A DNA stretch of 64,000 bases from Capnocytophaga sp. ARDL2 (GCF_041530365.1 NZ_CP168034.1:434001-498000), one strand, 5' to 3'; positions 46,792-56,733 are shown, counted from the stretch's first letter. Translations and numbers: made by a program. The notes: a model not told the origin generated them from the letters alone.

Positions 46792-48978
46792 ATGTCCACC
46801 CCCTCCTACCCCCTCGTTTCATTGCAAACCCACCCCAACGAAAACAATCCAAAGGCTTTATTTTCGTTGGGAAAATACCATTATGAAAAGTATGTCCTTT
46901 CATATGGAGCAGAAGATTTCTATGCGGCAAAAAAGTATTTGGAAATTTTAGCTGAGCAGAACAATGCTGATGCTCAATTTCTGTTGGGAATGCTTTACAA
47001 AACCAAAGAGGGTTCTCATAGCAAAGAGGCGATACATTGGTTTTTACAAGCACAGCAAAACGGAGTTAAGGATGCTACTGACGAGCTAAATCAGTTTCAC
47101 TATATCAAAGAAAAAGCCGAAAATGGTTGTGCCGAATCCTTGTTCCAATTGGGGGAATACTACGAGTTTCAAGGATTCTATGCCGATGCTGCCGAACTTT
47201 GGGAAAAAGCTGCTCATCAGGGATATGTATTAGCACAAAACAAAATTTATGATTTCCACAAAAGTAACCATAATTACGTAGAATCTGAATATTGGGAGAA
47301 AGAATTAGCTCAGAACGACAAAGGTAAGCAAATTGATTTGGGAATACGCTGTTTTCAATATAAAGAATATGATAAAGCAATATATTGGTTAAAAAAAGCT
47401 GTTAAACAGAAAGTTGTTCCTCTTGGCGATTATTATTACCATTCGACCTGCCAAGAAAATCTAAAAAATGAAATTATTTATTTGTTAAAAAAAATAGTAG
47501 AAGAAGAAAATAATCTAAAAGCATTGTCTGTTTTAGAGCAAGAAAACATCTCTTACATAGAAGAATACTATCAATATATCGATAGGTTTGAAAATTTAGC
47601 AGAAAAAGGCGATAGTGATGATTATCTGTTTATAGCGAAATGGACTTACCAAAAAGGAAGTTGGAAAAAAGCTCTATATTGGCTTGGAAAATTAGCTGAA
47701 ACCTATGGCGATAAGCCAATTGATACGCAAGGAATGTGTAAATGGAAAAAAGGAATTAGAAATAATATACTGACCTCCGAATGGGAAGAAAAGTGGAATA
47801 AAAAGAAATATATAAGAGCCATTGACATCATAGAAGAAATATATCATTTTCGTTATAATTATTACTTACCACTATCAGGTATGCCGTATTGGGAGAAAAA
47901 ATTGGCGGAGTTAGGCAATAAAGAAGCACAATATGAAATGGCAAGTAAATATTATCTATATGAAGGAGATTATGAAAAAGCTATCGAATGGTATGAAAAG
48001 TCCGCTAAACAAGGATATTACAAAGCTCAATCTAAACTTGGGTTGTTATTATATGAAGGAACAGAAGACCATAACGAAGCTATTTATTGGCTGAATCAAG
48101 CCGAACTACAAAAAAAAGATTATGATGAAGATGGTAATCTTCTTCTTCAAGCCAATCCAAAATCCTTTAAAAATTTAACCCAAGAATCATGGCAAATTGT
48201 ACTCCGTTTGTATGAAATTGCTGCTAAAAAAGGAGATTATTTAGCTCAATTGCATTTAGGTATTTGTTATAACGAAGGTTTAGGTGCAAAGAAAGACCTT
48301 GATAAAGCTTTATATTGGCTCAAAAAATCACTTGAATACGAGTGCATAGAGACATTTCGATATCTTGAAGAGACAAAGATTCTTAAAATTGAGAATCCAT
48401 ATTACGAGCAAATCCGAAAAGTGGAAGATGCACAACCCTTAAAATCGGAATTTATACAAGAATGGCTTTCTGCCAATCAAGAATTATTTAACGCATTAGA
48501 TAATCCTAATTTTGAAGAACAGTTTGAAGTATTTAGTTCTTCGGTTGTTGAAAAAAGTCAAGTCTCTTATATCTTTTTTCAGTTTTACCGAAGTTTCCAA
48601 AATTTATTAGGAGTTCCGTTAGAGGTGTTTCGTGATTCTTTAAATGAATACAGGTCGATAATACAAGGTAAGAGGTTGATAGCATATAATGATTGTTGTG
48701 AAAAAAATTATTTAATCCCTAAAAATTTAGAAGAGCTTTTTGAATGGGTAATTAAAAATCAAGACCACCCTGAATGTAGGATTTATCTCAGTTACAGAGA
48801 CGTTCATCAAAAATATGGTTATGGAGAAACGAAACTTTATGAACCCGATTATCAAGAACTATTTGATTTTTACGAAATACGTAACAAGTATCTCTATACG
48901 GATGAGTTCGAAGCCTATTGTAAGAAAAGAGCAATAAATTTTCTAAAAACTCAAATAAAACTCCTTTTAAAAAAATAA
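46792..48978 (+). CDS. Large cytoplasmic Sel1/TPR-repeat protein
   Basis: 728 residues, no signal peptide. Many Sel1-like repeats (units such as ALFSLGKYHYEKY, AQFLLGMLYKTKEGSHSKEA, AQLHLGICYNEGLGAKKDL), which fold into helical solenoids for protein-protein contacts. The last 200 residues (about 530-728) are non-repetitive and of unknown fold. The gene lies about 60 bp after the DarG-like gene and 10 bp before a second, secreted Sel1 protein. Confidence 0.8.
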   Translation: MSTPSYPLVSLQTHPNENNPKALFSLGKYHYEKYVLSYGAEDFYAAKKYLEILAEQNNADAQFLLGMLYKTKEGSHSKEAIHWFLQAQQNGVKDATDELNQFHYIKEKAENGCAESLFQLGEYYEFQGFYADAAELWEKAAHQGYVLAQNKIYDFHKSNHNYVESEYWEKELAQNDKGKQIDLGIRCFQYKEYDKAIYWLKKAVKQKVVPLGDYYYHSTCQENLKNEIIYLLKKIVEEENNLKALSVLEQENISYIEEYYQYIDRFENLAEKGDSDDYLFIAKWTYQKGSWKKALYWLGKLAETYGDKPIDTQGMCKWKKGIRNNILTSEWEEKWNKKKYIRAIDIIEEIYHFRYNYYLPLSGMPYWEKKLAELGNKEAQYEMASKYYLYEGDYEKAIEWYEKSAKQGYYKAQSKLGLLLYEGTEDHNEAIYWLNQAELQKKDYDEDGNLLLQANPKSFKNLTQESWQIVLRLYEIAAKKGDYLAQLHLGICYNEGLGAKKDLDKALYWLKKSLEYECIETFRYLEETKILKIENPYYEQIRKVEDAQPLKSEFIQEWLSANQELFNALDNPNFEEQFEVFSSSVVEKSQVSYIFFQFYRSFQNLLGVPLEVFRDSLNEYRSIIQGKRLIAYNDCCEKNYLIPKNLEELFEWVIKNQDHPECRIYLSYRDVHQKYGYGETKLYEPDYQELFDFYEIRNKYLYTDEFEAYCKKRAINFLKTQIKLLLKK

Positions 48979-48988
48979 TTTTATTACA

Positions 48989-51199
48989 ATGAAAAAAATA
49001 CTACTACTTATTTTAATCACTTGTACCTTTGCGGGTTATAGCCAAAAGGTAAATGTAAAAAAATTAATCAAAGAAGCCAACAAAGGCAATGTACAAGCAC
49101 AAACGGAATTATCCGACAGATATTTTAAAGGGAAAGGTGTAAGGCGTTCCTACGAACAAGCTATTTTTTGGCTCACTAAGGTGGCTGAAAGCGGAAATGT
49201 GGAAGCTCAGTTACAATTGGCTAACCATTATTTTGAAGGAAAGAAAATCCGAAAATCTAACGAAAAAGGTGTTTTCTGGCTTGAAAAAGTCGCTGAAAGT
49301 GGCGACAAAAATGCTCAATATAGCCTTGCAAAGTATTACAAAAAAGGGATTGGAGTGAAAGAATCTCCTGAAAAATACGTCTATTGGCTTAACAAAGTTT
49401 CTGATGATATTATAGAATCTCAGATAGATTTAGCCTATTGTTACAAAGACGGTTATGGAGTTGGAAAGGATATTGAAGAGGCTTATAAATGGCTAAAAAA
49501 AGCAATTGCTCAAAACAATGCAGAAGCCAAATACACATTGGGACTATGGATTATTTTGGAAAAAAAAGACTCGGAAAACATAGATAAAGAAGGATTTAGC
49601 TTTATACAGGAATCTGCTGAGCAAGGATATCCAGAAGCTCAATTTTTTATGGCTATATCCTACTTAAAAGGAAAAGGAGTTGAAAAGTCGGTAGAAGACG
49701 CTGTTGATTGGATTGAAAAGGCAGCCAAACAAGGGCATTCCAAAGCACAAGGTTACTTGGGATATTTTCTTCAAAAAGGGATAGGAGGGCTCCCCATTAT
49801 GAAAAAGAAAGCTGTTTATTGGTACAACCAATCTGCTAAAAAAGGCGATGCAGACGCTCAAAACCTTATGGGATTGTGTTATGAATATGGTGATTACGTA
49901 AAACAATCTAACAAGGCTGCTGTATATTGGTACACACAGTCCGCCAGACAAGGAAATTTAGCAGCACAAAACAATTTGGGAGTTTGTTACAATGCCGGCA
50001 GAGGAATCAATAAATCCGTAGAAAAAGCTATTGAACTATATGAGAAAAGTATTAAAGATAAAGAAGGCAGAGAAGTACCTTTATACAATTTAGGAGTAAC
50101 ATATCTGAGGAAAAATAATCGAGAGTTAGGGCTTAAATATTTGTACGAATCTGCAGAAAAAGGTTTTTCAATAGCGTTAAAAACTATAGGGGATTTATAT
50201 TACGAAGGTCATTACCATAGGCAATCATATGAGGAGGCGATAAAGTACTATCGTAAAGCTCTTGAAAATGTCCGAAAAGACAGTATTTTGGAAAGTGATG
50301 CCTCTAAGTTTCAGTTACATATTAAAATGTTAGACAATTACAGTAAATCTGAAATATATTACAATCTGTCCAAATGTTATGACAAAGGCAATGGAGTTGC
50401 CAAATCTGAAAAAGAAGCCTTAGAATATGCCATAAAATCAGCTCATCTTTCTAATGAAGATGCATTTAAATTGTTGTTAAAAAAGGCACAAGCAGGAAAT
50501 ATTGAAGCTCAACTTGAGGTGGGAACGTGTTATCAGTATGGTTTAGGAGTAGAGAGGTCAAGTGCTAAAGCTTTCAATTGGGTAAAAAAATCTGCTGAAC
50601 AAGGTGATTCAGATGCTCAAAATCGTTTAGCTTCTTACTATTATGAAGGTATAGGAGTGCTAAAATCTATTGAAAACGTGTTGTATTGGGCTGAAAAATC
50701 GGTGAAGCAAAGAAACCCAATGGCTCAGTGGAATTTAGCTAGGTACTATTTGGATATTTCAAAGGACAGTGTACCCTTAATAAAAGATGAAATAAAAGGA
50801 ATGAGTTATTTACACGCATCTGCAGGGCAAGGTCATAGTGAGGCTTTAAACTATTTAGGAACTATTTATGAAGAAAAACAAGAGTATGAGAAAGCCTTTG
50901 AAAGTTTTTTATTATCCGCAGAAAATAGAAATTTATACGGACAGTACAATTTGGGGAGGTGCTATGAAAAAGGGATAGGTGTTGAAAAATCCTATGAAAA
51001 AGCAATGAACTGGTATCTCAAATCTGCTAGACAAGGAAATCCTTCTGCTCAATTCCGTATTGGAAGACTTTATCATTTAGGAGAAGGCATAAAACAATCA
51101 GAATTTAGGGCATTAAACTGGTTTGAAAAAGCTTGTGAAAACAATCATAAACAGGCTTGTGAATGTTTGGAACAACTAAAGAATAGAGAAAAATCCTAA
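48989..51199 (+). CDS. Secreted Sel1-repeat protein
   Basis: 736 residues starting with a signal peptide (KKILLLILITCTFAGYSQ), then about 17 Sel1-like repeats without any other domain (for example AQTELSDRYFKGKGVRRSYEQA, ARQGNLAAQNNLGVCYNAG). It probably sits in the periplasm or at the cell surface and binds other proteins. It follows the cytoplasmic Sel1 protein after 10 bp and is the last gene of the island. Confidence 0.85.
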   Translation: MKKILLLILITCTFAGYSQKVNVKKLIKEANKGNVQAQTELSDRYFKGKGVRRSYEQAIFWLTKVAESGNVEAQLQLANHYFEGKKIRKSNEKGVFWLEKVAESGDKNAQYSLAKYYKKGIGVKESPEKYVYWLNKVSDDIIESQIDLAYCYKDGYGVGKDIEEAYKWLKKAIAQNNAEAKYTLGLWIILEKKDSENIDKEGFSFIQESAEQGYPEAQFFMAISYLKGKGVEKSVEDAVDWIEKAAKQGHSKAQGYLGYFLQKGIGGLPIMKKKAVYWYNQSAKKGDADAQNLMGLCYEYGDYVKQSNKAAVYWYTQSARQGNLAAQNNLGVCYNAGRGINKSVEKAIELYEKSIKDKEGREVPLYNLGVTYLRKNNRELGLKYLYESAEKGFSIALKTIGDLYYEGHYHRQSYEEAIKYYRKALENVRKDSILESDASKFQLHIKMLDNYSKSEIYYNLSKCYDKGNGVAKSEKEALEYAIKSAHLSNEDAFKLLLKKAQAGNIEAQLEVGTCYQYGLGVERSSAKAFNWVKKSAEQGDSDAQNRLASYYYEGIGVLKSIENVLYWAEKSVKQRNPMAQWNLARYYLDISKDSVPLIKDEIKGMSYLHASAGQGHSEALNYLGTIYEEKQEYEKAFESFLLSAENRNLYGQYNLGRCYEKGIGVEKSYEKAMNWYLKSARQGNPSAQFRIGRLYHLGEGIKQSEFRALNWFEKACENNHKQACECLEQLKNREKS

Positions 51200-51391
51200 A
51201 ATATCAACATAATCTCTCAACTTGCTAATTGTTACGAAACTAGTGATTTAATAGGCAATAAAGAACCAAAGGAACTCGAATTCCTACGAGCATTTGTAAA
51301 TTTAAAAAGCAAAAAATGAGTCTTTTGGTGCACATATTACACCGAAGAGATAGGAGAAACTTTACAAAAGAGAAATCCCGTTTAGTTGATT

Positions 51392-51424
51392 TTGCAGAAA
51401 TTGCAAGTTTTGCAGGTTTGCAAC
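51392..51424. repeat. TGCAA-rich repeat near the right end (inverted relative to 37743-37770)
   Basis: Four TGCA-centred units at 9-10 bp spacing (TTGCAGAAATTGCAAG and on). It is an imperfect reverse complement of the repeat upstream of the integrase. Confidence 0.5.
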
Positions 51425-51467
51425 AAATGTTTTAGAATGTGTAACAAATAATTTTATAAATAAAACC

Positions 51468-51492
51468 GACTGAAACATAGCTGAAACATTTT
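51468..51492. repeat. 25-bp terminal repeat, right copy
   Basis: Identical to 35046-35070 and in the same orientation, with CTGAAACAT twice, 12 bases apart. It lies about 110 bp inside the right attachment site. Confidence 0.6.
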
Positions 51493-51603
51493 GTCTAAAA
51501 AGTGCAAAAAAATGAAAGGGTTTAGGCTATTTTAATTTTATAAATCATTTAAAATTAAATGATTGAAACGAAATGAAAAGAATTGTGAAATTATGTTCTA
51601 CGT

Positions 51604-51649
51604 CTGTTAATCAGAGGGTCCTTGGTTCGAGCCCAAGAGGGGGAGCAAA
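51604..51649. repeat. Right attachment site (attR core), 46 bp
   Basis: Identical to the last part of tRNA-Asn copy 2 and the first bases beyond it (34955-35000). Without the 5' half of the tRNA it is not a functional gene. Confidence 0.85.
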
Positions 51650-51651
51650 AT

Positions 51652-51682
51652 AAAAAAGCAAGTTGGGAGACTTGCTTTTTTA
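51652..51682 (+). terminator. Original terminator of the tRNA-Asn array
   Basis: Stem AAAAGCAAGT / ACTTGCTTTT with T-run immediately beyond the right attachment site. Before the island entered, it would have followed the tRNA genes. Confidence 0.75.
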
Positions 51683-51713
51683 TTTTTTATTAACATCAGT
51701 AAGAGTTACCATA

Positions 51714-51753
51714 TTCAAATAGCTTTACGATAACTATCATAAAGCTATTTGAA
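51714..51753. other. Perfect 13-bp hairpin next to miaE
   Basis: TTCAAATAGCTTT at 51714-51726 and its complement at 51741-51753, 14-base loop. It lies just past the miaE stop, but lacks a T-run, so termination is uncertain. Confidence 0.6.
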
Positions 51754-51764
51754 TTAAAGATTAT

Positions 51765-52346
51765 TTACCCATGTACGGTTTCTTTTTTTCCGTATTGCTG
51801 AATCAGTTCCCCTTCAAATTCCAACCATTCTTTCCAGCGTTTGTCCACATCTACTCGTTCGGTATATTTTTTTGCAAACTTTAAAAAAGTGGTGTAATGT
51901 CCTGCTTCTGAAACCATCAATTCTCGGTAAAATTTTGCCAATTCTTGGTCTTTGATATTTTCAGACAACACGCGAAAACGCTCACAACTTCTCGCCTCAA
52001 TCATTGCGGCAAACAACAAGCGGTCAATAAAAGCATCGTTGCGTGAACCGTCTTTTTTCATAAACTTAAACAATTGATTTACATAATCATCTTTGCGTTC
52101 TCTACCCAATGTATAACCGCGTTCTTTGATGATATTGTGCACCATCTGAAAGTGTTGTATTTCCTCAATCGCAATTTCAGACATTGTAGTTACTAAATCC
52201 TCATATTCAGAATTTTGCGTAATGATAGTAATGGCATTGGTAGCAGCTTTTTGTTCGCACCAAGCATGGTCTGTTAAAATTTCTTCGATATTGCCCTCAG
52301 CGATATTTGCCCAACGTGGGTCTGTCAATAATTTTAAACCTAACAT
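51765..52346 (-). CDS. miaE: tRNA-(ms2io6A)-hydroxylase MiaE
   Basis: MiaE is a di-iron enzyme that hydroxylates the isopentenyl group of modified A37 in tRNAs. The 193-residue protein has the ferritin-like four-helix bundle with the iron ligands in EIAIEEIQHFQMVH (about 77-90), EARSCERFRVL and SEAGHYTTFLKFA. Length and sequence agree with the family. It is the first gene right of the island and appears to be transcribed alone. Confidence 0.92.
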   Translation of the reverse strand: MLGLKLLTDPRWANIAEGNIEEILTDHAWCEQKAATNAITIITQNSEYEDLVTTMSEIAIEEIQHFQMVHNIIKERGYTLGRERKDDYVNQLFKFMKKDGSRNDAFIDRLLFAAMIEARSCERFRVLSENIKDQELAKFYRELMVSEAGHYTTFLKFAKKYTERVDVDKRWKEWLEFEGELIQQYGKKETVHG

Positions 52347-52557
52347 AATGTATTATATTTGTCCAAAATTACGACATTTTTCATAAAACACATAATTGCT
52401 ATTTTATTAAACACATAGATAGGACAGGTTATATAGAAAAAATCGGCTTATATATAACACCAAAAAGTTTTTTTACCCAAAGAAACCTATGTGCACTATG
52501 ATTTCTAATGTGTTTAATAAACAAAAAAAACTCTGTGTTTAAAAATTATTCTATTAT

Positions 52558-53751
52558 ATGACTATATTATTCATAGGACTAGTTTGGGCAGAACCTACTT
52601 CTTCGGCTGCGGGGTATCGCATCATGCAATTGGTAGAACTTTTTCTTCAACAAGGAATGGAAGTACATTTTGCATCAGCGGCAGCAAAATCGGAACGAAC
52701 AGCGGTTTTCCCAAGTGAAGTCATACAACATCAAATCGTGTTGAATGATAGTAGTTTTGATGAATTTATTCAACAATTACAACCCGATATTGTACTCTTT
52801 GACAGATATTTAACCGAAGAGCAGTACGGTTGGCGTGTGTATCAGCATTGCCCTAATGCCCTTACGATACTCGATACCGAAGATTTGCACTTTGTGCGAA
52901 AAGCTCGTGAAGAAGCCTACAAAAAACAATCGACTCCTAATTATTATAGTGAAATTGCTAAAAGAGAAATCGCCAGTATTTTGAAATCAGACATTTCTCT
53001 GATGATTTCCCCTGAAGAAATCAAAATTTTAAAGGATTTTCAATCGGATAAAAATACGGTTTATTTACCATTTATTCAAGATAAAAGGAATGAGATTAAA
53101 GAAAAAATCGATTTTTCCGAAAGAAACGATTTTATGTTTATCGGAAATTTTCACCACGAGCCCAATTTCCAAACCGCAGTTCAACTCAAGAAAAATTATT
53201 GGAATCCCATAAAAAAAGCCCTTCCACAAGCGAAATTGTATATTTACGGAGCTTATCCTACCCAAAAAGTATGGGATTTGCACAATGAAAAAGAAGGTTT
53301 TATCGTAAAAGGTGCTGCCGATAGCGTAAGCGAAGTCATGCAAAAACACCGTGTATTGTTGGCACCTATTCCGTTTGGAGCTGGTATTAAAGGAAAGTTT
53401 TTTGACGCAGCAAACAATGATTTGCCGTGGCTAACTTCATCTATCGGAGCAGAGGGAATGAATATTTCAGAAAATTATATTGCAGATTCTGTAGAAGATT
53501 TCACTCAAAAAGCTATTAATTTATACACCAACGAACATTTATGGAACGAAGCCGTCAATTGGGCAAACGATTGGAAAAATCATCAATTTGAAAGTAAAGA
53601 ATTTGTTCAAATGTTTTTAGAAAAAATACAAACTCTATTGAAAGATATTTCACAACATAGAAATCAAAATTTCATAGGACAAATATTGAAACATCAACAG
53701 TTTTCCGCTACCAAATATATGAGTTTGTGGATTGAGGAGAAAAGTAAGTAG
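52558..53751 (+). CDS. Glycosyltransferase of the GT4-like type
   Basis: 397 residues with two Rossmann-like halves: an N-terminal acceptor half (TILFIGLVWAEPTSSAAGYRI, LQPDIVLFDRY) and a C-terminal donor half with FMFIGNFHHEPNF, AKLYIYGAYP and LLAPIPFGAGIKGKFFDAANNDLPW (about 265-289), which is typical of GT4/GT1 nucleotide-sugar enzymes. The acceptor and sugar are not predictable. It stands alone, with a terminator at 53764-53794. Confidence 0.8.
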   Translation: MTILFIGLVWAEPTSSAAGYRIMQLVELFLQQGMEVHFASAAAKSERTAVFPSEVIQHQIVLNDSSFDEFIQQLQPDIVLFDRYLTEEQYGWRVYQHCPNALTILDTEDLHFVRKAREEAYKKQSTPNYYSEIAKREIASILKSDISLMISPEEIKILKDFQSDKNTVYLPFIQDKRNEIKEKIDFSERNDFMFIGNFHHEPNFQTAVQLKKNYWNPIKKALPQAKLYIYGAYPTQKVWDLHNEKEGFIVKGAADSVSEVMQKHRVLLAPIPFGAGIKGKFFDAANNDLPWLTSSIGAEGMNISENYIADSVEDFTQKAINLYTNEHLWNEAVNWANDWKNHQFESKEFVQMFLEKIQTLLKDISQHRNQNFIGQILKHQQFSATKYMSLWIEEKSK

Positions 53752-53763
53752 TTTTTAATAAGT

Positions 53764-53794
53764 AAAAAACAGGCTTTTCAAAAATATGAAATGA
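53764..53794 (+). terminator. Terminator after the glycosyltransferase gene
   Basis: Stem AAAAACAGG / CCTGTTTTT, 13 bases past the stop codon, with T-run. Confidence 0.75.
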
Positions 53795-53888
53795 CCTGTT
53801 TTTTATTTTTAAAAAGTTCAGAATGAGAGCCTAATAAAAAAATCACTGTACAGCAATTTTATACTTGATACATGTACATAATCCTTAA

Positions 53889-54551
53889 TCAATCCTCATC
53901 AGAATAAAACTTCGTCCCCAATTTGATAGGTTCTCTACCGTTGCTCATACGCCATTTGTTGGTATCACGCAGCGAATACACACAACCGCAGTATTCTTGC
54001 ATATAGAATTTTTCTCGTTTGCTGATTTCAAGCATTCTCGACGAACCACCTTTTTTACGCCAATTGAATGTCCAATATTCCATATTGGGATATTTTTGGG
54101 CAGCACGCAACCCACAATCGTTGATTTGCTCCATATTTTTCCATCGCGAAATACCCAACGAACTCGTAATCACATCAAAACCATTAGCTGCAGCATATTC
54201 GGCTGTTTTTTCAAATCGCATATCAAAACACATAGTGCAACGAATACCTCTCTCGGGTTCGTCTTCCATACCTTTTGCCAATTCGTACCAACGATCTACA
54301 TCATAATCGGCATCGATAAAAGGAATGTTGTGTTTTTCGGCAAAGCGTATGTTTTCTTCCTTGCGAATGTCGTATTCCTTGCGGGGGTGAATATTGGGAT
54401 TGTAAAAATAAATGGTAAAATCAATATCAGAGGCAATTAATGCTTCCATTACTTCGCCCGAACAAGGTGCACAACAAGAGTGCAACAACAATTTTTTTCC
54501 TTCGCTTGGTAAGGTCAATTTTTCGCGTGTAAATTCTTTTGATTTGTCCAT
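53889..54551 (-). CDS. queH: Epoxyqueuosine reductase QueH
   Basis: QueH performs the last step of queuosine synthesis in tRNA and replaces QueG in many bacteria. The 220-residue protein has the Cys clusters of the family: [13 protein letters not shown] (about 21-33), [12 protein letters not shown] (about 118-129) and EYCGCVYSL (about 186-194), which bind a [4Fe-4S] cluster and iron. [16 protein letters not shown] is also characteristic. Confidence 0.93.
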   Translation of the reverse strand: MDKSKEFTREKLTLPSEGKKLLLHSCCAPCSGEVMEALIASDIDFTIYFYNPNIHPRKEYDIRKEENIRFAEKHNIPFIDADYDVDRWYELAKGMEDEPERGIRCTMCFDMRFEKTAEYAAANGFDVITSSLGISRWKNMEQINDCGLRAAQKYPNMEYWTFNWRKKGGSSRMLEISKREKFYMQEYCGCVYSLRDTNKWRMSNGREPIKLGTKFYSDED

Positions 54552-54857
54552 AGTTTTATCTTTTTCAGTGCAAACTTAGTGAAAAATTTAAACAATAAAA
54601 GACAAAATAAATGTTCAAAAAGTGATGACCTAATCAATTTAAAAGTGCATAAAGGGAAAAATTATAAACAAACGTTTGAAAAAAACACCCAAATGTCTCT
54701 AAACAATTGATTTAAGGACGTTTTTTTATTATAATCAATTTTTAAATTTCTTGTGCTATCTCTTTGTAACTAATACTTTAAAACCCTGTCCCAAGATATT
54801 AGGGATTCATACTTGATACTTCATTCAAAATCCCTATTTTTGTAAAAAAATTTTATC
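54552..54857. promoter_or_regulatory. Divergent promoter region between queH and trmB
   Basis: About 300 bp. For trmB, TTG at 54813-54815 and TATTTTTG at 54835-54842 have the consensus 19-base spacing, 16 bases before the GTG start. On the - strand a -7 element TAAGTTTG lies about 30 bases before queH, with a poor -33 box. Confidence 0.65.
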
Positions 54858-55532
54858 GTGGGAAGTAAAAACAAACTAAAACGCTTTAGAGAAAACGAAA
54901 CATTTGCCAATGTATTGCAACCAAAAAGAGACGAATTAATTGACAATCTTTTTCAATGGAAAGGCAAATGGAATAGTGAATATTTCAAAAACGACCAACC
55001 TATCGTATTGGAATTGGGTTGCGGAAAAGGTGAATATACCGTAGCACTTGCAAAGAGAAATCCAGACAAAAACTATATAGGAATCGACATCAAAGGAGCT
55101 CGTTTTTGGCGTGGTGCCAAAACAGCTGTGGAAGAAAACTTGCAAAATGTAGCTTTTCTTCGCACACAAATCGAACTCATCGAACAGGCGTTTGCTCCTG
55201 GAGAGGTGTCTGAAATTTGGATTACTTTTCCAGATCCGCAAATCAAATACAAACGCACCAAACACAGATTGACCAACCAAGAGTTTTTGGCTCGATACAA
55301 AAACATTTTGAAAGCCGATGGTGTGGTAAACCTAAAAACCGATAGCGAATTTATGCACGGATACACTTTGGGATTGCTACACGGTGCTGGACACGAGGTG
55401 CTGTATGCCAACCATCATATTTATAAAAACGAAGGAGCTCCCGAAGAGGTTACAGCTATTCAAACTTTTTATGAAAGTCAATATTTAGAGCAAAACAAAC
55501 CCATTACATATATAAAATTTAAAATAAAATAA
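54858..55532 (+). CDS. trmB: tRNA (guanine-N7-)-methyltransferase TrmB
   Basis: TrmB methylates G46 of many tRNAs. The 224-residue protein starts with GTG ([19 protein letters not shown] is the N-terminus conserved in flavobacteria), has the SAM motif [18 protein letters not shown] (about 52-69), and the TrmB signature [18 protein letters not shown] (about 118-135). It is followed by pgk after one base, so the two are in one operon. Confidence 0.96.
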   Translation: MGSKNKLKRFRENETFANVLQPKRDELIDNLFQWKGKWNSEYFKNDQPIVLELGCGKGEYTVALAKRNPDKNYIGIDIKGARFWRGAKTAVEENLQNVAFLRTQIELIEQAFAPGEVSEIWITFPDPQIKYKRTKHRLTNQEFLARYKNILKADGVVNLKTDSEFMHGYTLGLLHGAGHEVLYANHHIYKNEGAPEEVTAIQTFYESQYLEQNKPITYIKFKIK

Positions 55533-55533
55533 T

Positions 55534-56724
55534 ATGAAAACCATCAACGATTTTAATTTTCAAGGAAAAAAAGCAATCATCCGTGTAGATTTTAATGTGC
55601 CTTTGAACGAACTGTTTCAAGTAACGGACGACAACCGTATTTTGGCAGCAAAACCTACGATTGACAAAATTACCAACGAAGGCGGAATTGCTGTATTGAT
55701 GTCGCACTTAGGAAGACCAAAAAACGGAAAAGAAGACAAGTTTTCATTGCGTCATATCGTAAGCAAAGTAGAAGAAGTATTAGGAAAAAAAGTTTACTTT
55801 GTAGAGGACTGCATCGGTGAAGAAGTAGCAAAAGTTATCGGTCAAGCACAGCCAGGCGAAGTAGTATTGTTGGAAAACTTGCGTTTTTACAACGAAGAAG
55901 AGGCAGGAGATGTGGACTTTGCAAAACAATTGGCACAACATGGCGATATTTATGTAAACGATGCCTTTGGTACAGCTCACCGTGCACACGCTTCGACTAC
56001 AATTGTTGCACAATTTTTCCCACAAGACAAATGTTTTGGTTCGTTGTTGGCAAAAGAAATCGAAAGCATCGACAAGGTTTTAAATTCGTCTGAAAAACCA
56101 GTAACAGCCGTATTGGGAGGTTCGAAAGTATCGTCAAAAATCACGATTATCGAAAATATTTTAGACAAAATAGACCACATGATTATCGGTGGAGGTATGA
56201 TGTTTACATTCATCAAAGCCTTGGGAGGAAAAATCGGAAATTCGATTGTAGAAGACGATAAAATCCAATTAGCGTTGGATATTTTAGAAAAAGCAAAACA
56301 AAAAGGTGTGCAAATTCACATTCCGGTAGATGTAGTGGCAGCAGATGCTTTCTCAAACGATGCCAATACACAAATTGTAGATGCCAACGAAATTCCAGAC
56401 GGATGGCAAGGATTGGATGTAGGGACTAAGACCTTAGAAAACTTTGCCAAAGTAGTAGCCGATTCAAAAATCATTTTATGGAATGGTCCGTTGGGAGTAT
56501 TTGAATTAGAAAAATTTGCAAAAGGAACCATCGAATTAGGAAACTATATTTCAAAAGCAACTGCCAATGGAACATTCTCGCTTGTAGGAGGAGGAGACTC
56601 TGTAGCCGCAGTAAAACAATTTGGCTTGGAAAAACAAATGAGTTATGTATCAACAGGAGGAGGAGCCATGTTGGAAATGCTCGAAGGAAGAGTTTTACCA
56701 GGAATTGATGCGATATTGAAGTAA
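55534..56724 (+). CDS. pgk: Phosphoglycerate kinase
   Basis: Pgk makes ATP from 1,3-bisphosphoglycerate in glycolysis. The 396-residue protein has the standard length, the N-terminal substrate motif RVDFNVPL (about 17-24), LMSHLGRPK (about 55-63), the hinge region, and the C-terminal nucleotide-binding part with [10 protein letters not shown] and [14 protein letters not shown] terminator follows (56734-56770). Confidence 0.99.
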   Translation: MKTINDFNFQGKKAIIRVDFNVPLNELFQVTDDNRILAAKPTIDKITNEGGIAVLMSHLGRPKNGKEDKFSLRHIVSKVEEVLGKKVYFVEDCIGEEVAKVIGQAQPGEVVLLENLRFYNEEEAGDVDFAKQLAQHGDIYVNDAFGTAHRAHASTTIVAQFFPQDKCFGSLLAKEIESIDKVLNSSEKPVTAVLGGSKVSSKITIIENILDKIDHMIIGGGMMFTFIKALGGKIGNSIVEDDKIQLALDILEKAKQKGVQIHIPVDVVAADAFSNDANTQIVDANEIPDGWQGLDVGTKTLENFAKVVADSKIILWNGPLGVFELEKFAKGTIELGNYISKATANGTFSLVGGGDSVAAVKQFGLEKQMSYVSTGGGAMLEMLEGRVLPGIDAILK

Positions 56725-56733
56725 AAACAAATA

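Larger units (their letters stand above)
35001..51603. mobile_element. tRNA-Asn-integrated genomic island (about 16.6 kb), probably an integrative mobilisable element
   Basis: It is bounded by the 46-bp direct repeat of the tRNA-Asn 3' part. It carries a tyrosine integrase, an Xis-like HTH protein, a DUF3987 protein, an AAA ATPase and DUF3871, all typical of small Bacteroidota elements. Near both ends lie the same 25-bp repeats. Cargo: RhuM, unknown genes, a DarT/DarG pair and two Sel1-repeat proteins. No relaxase or conjugation genes were found, and the integrase and DUF3871 genes are broken, so it is probably immobile now. Confidence 0.85.
51200..51603. other. Right end of the island, no intact gene
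   Basis: About 400 bp. It holds the inverted TGCAA-rich repeat at 51392-51424 and the 25-bp terminal repeat at 51468-51492. Small frames are present but none looks like a gene. Confidence 0.5.

Noticed and set aside
35001..51603. Conjugative element or prophage
   Set aside because: No relaxase, coupling protein, conjugation or phage structural genes are present, only integration and replication-type genes plus cargo.
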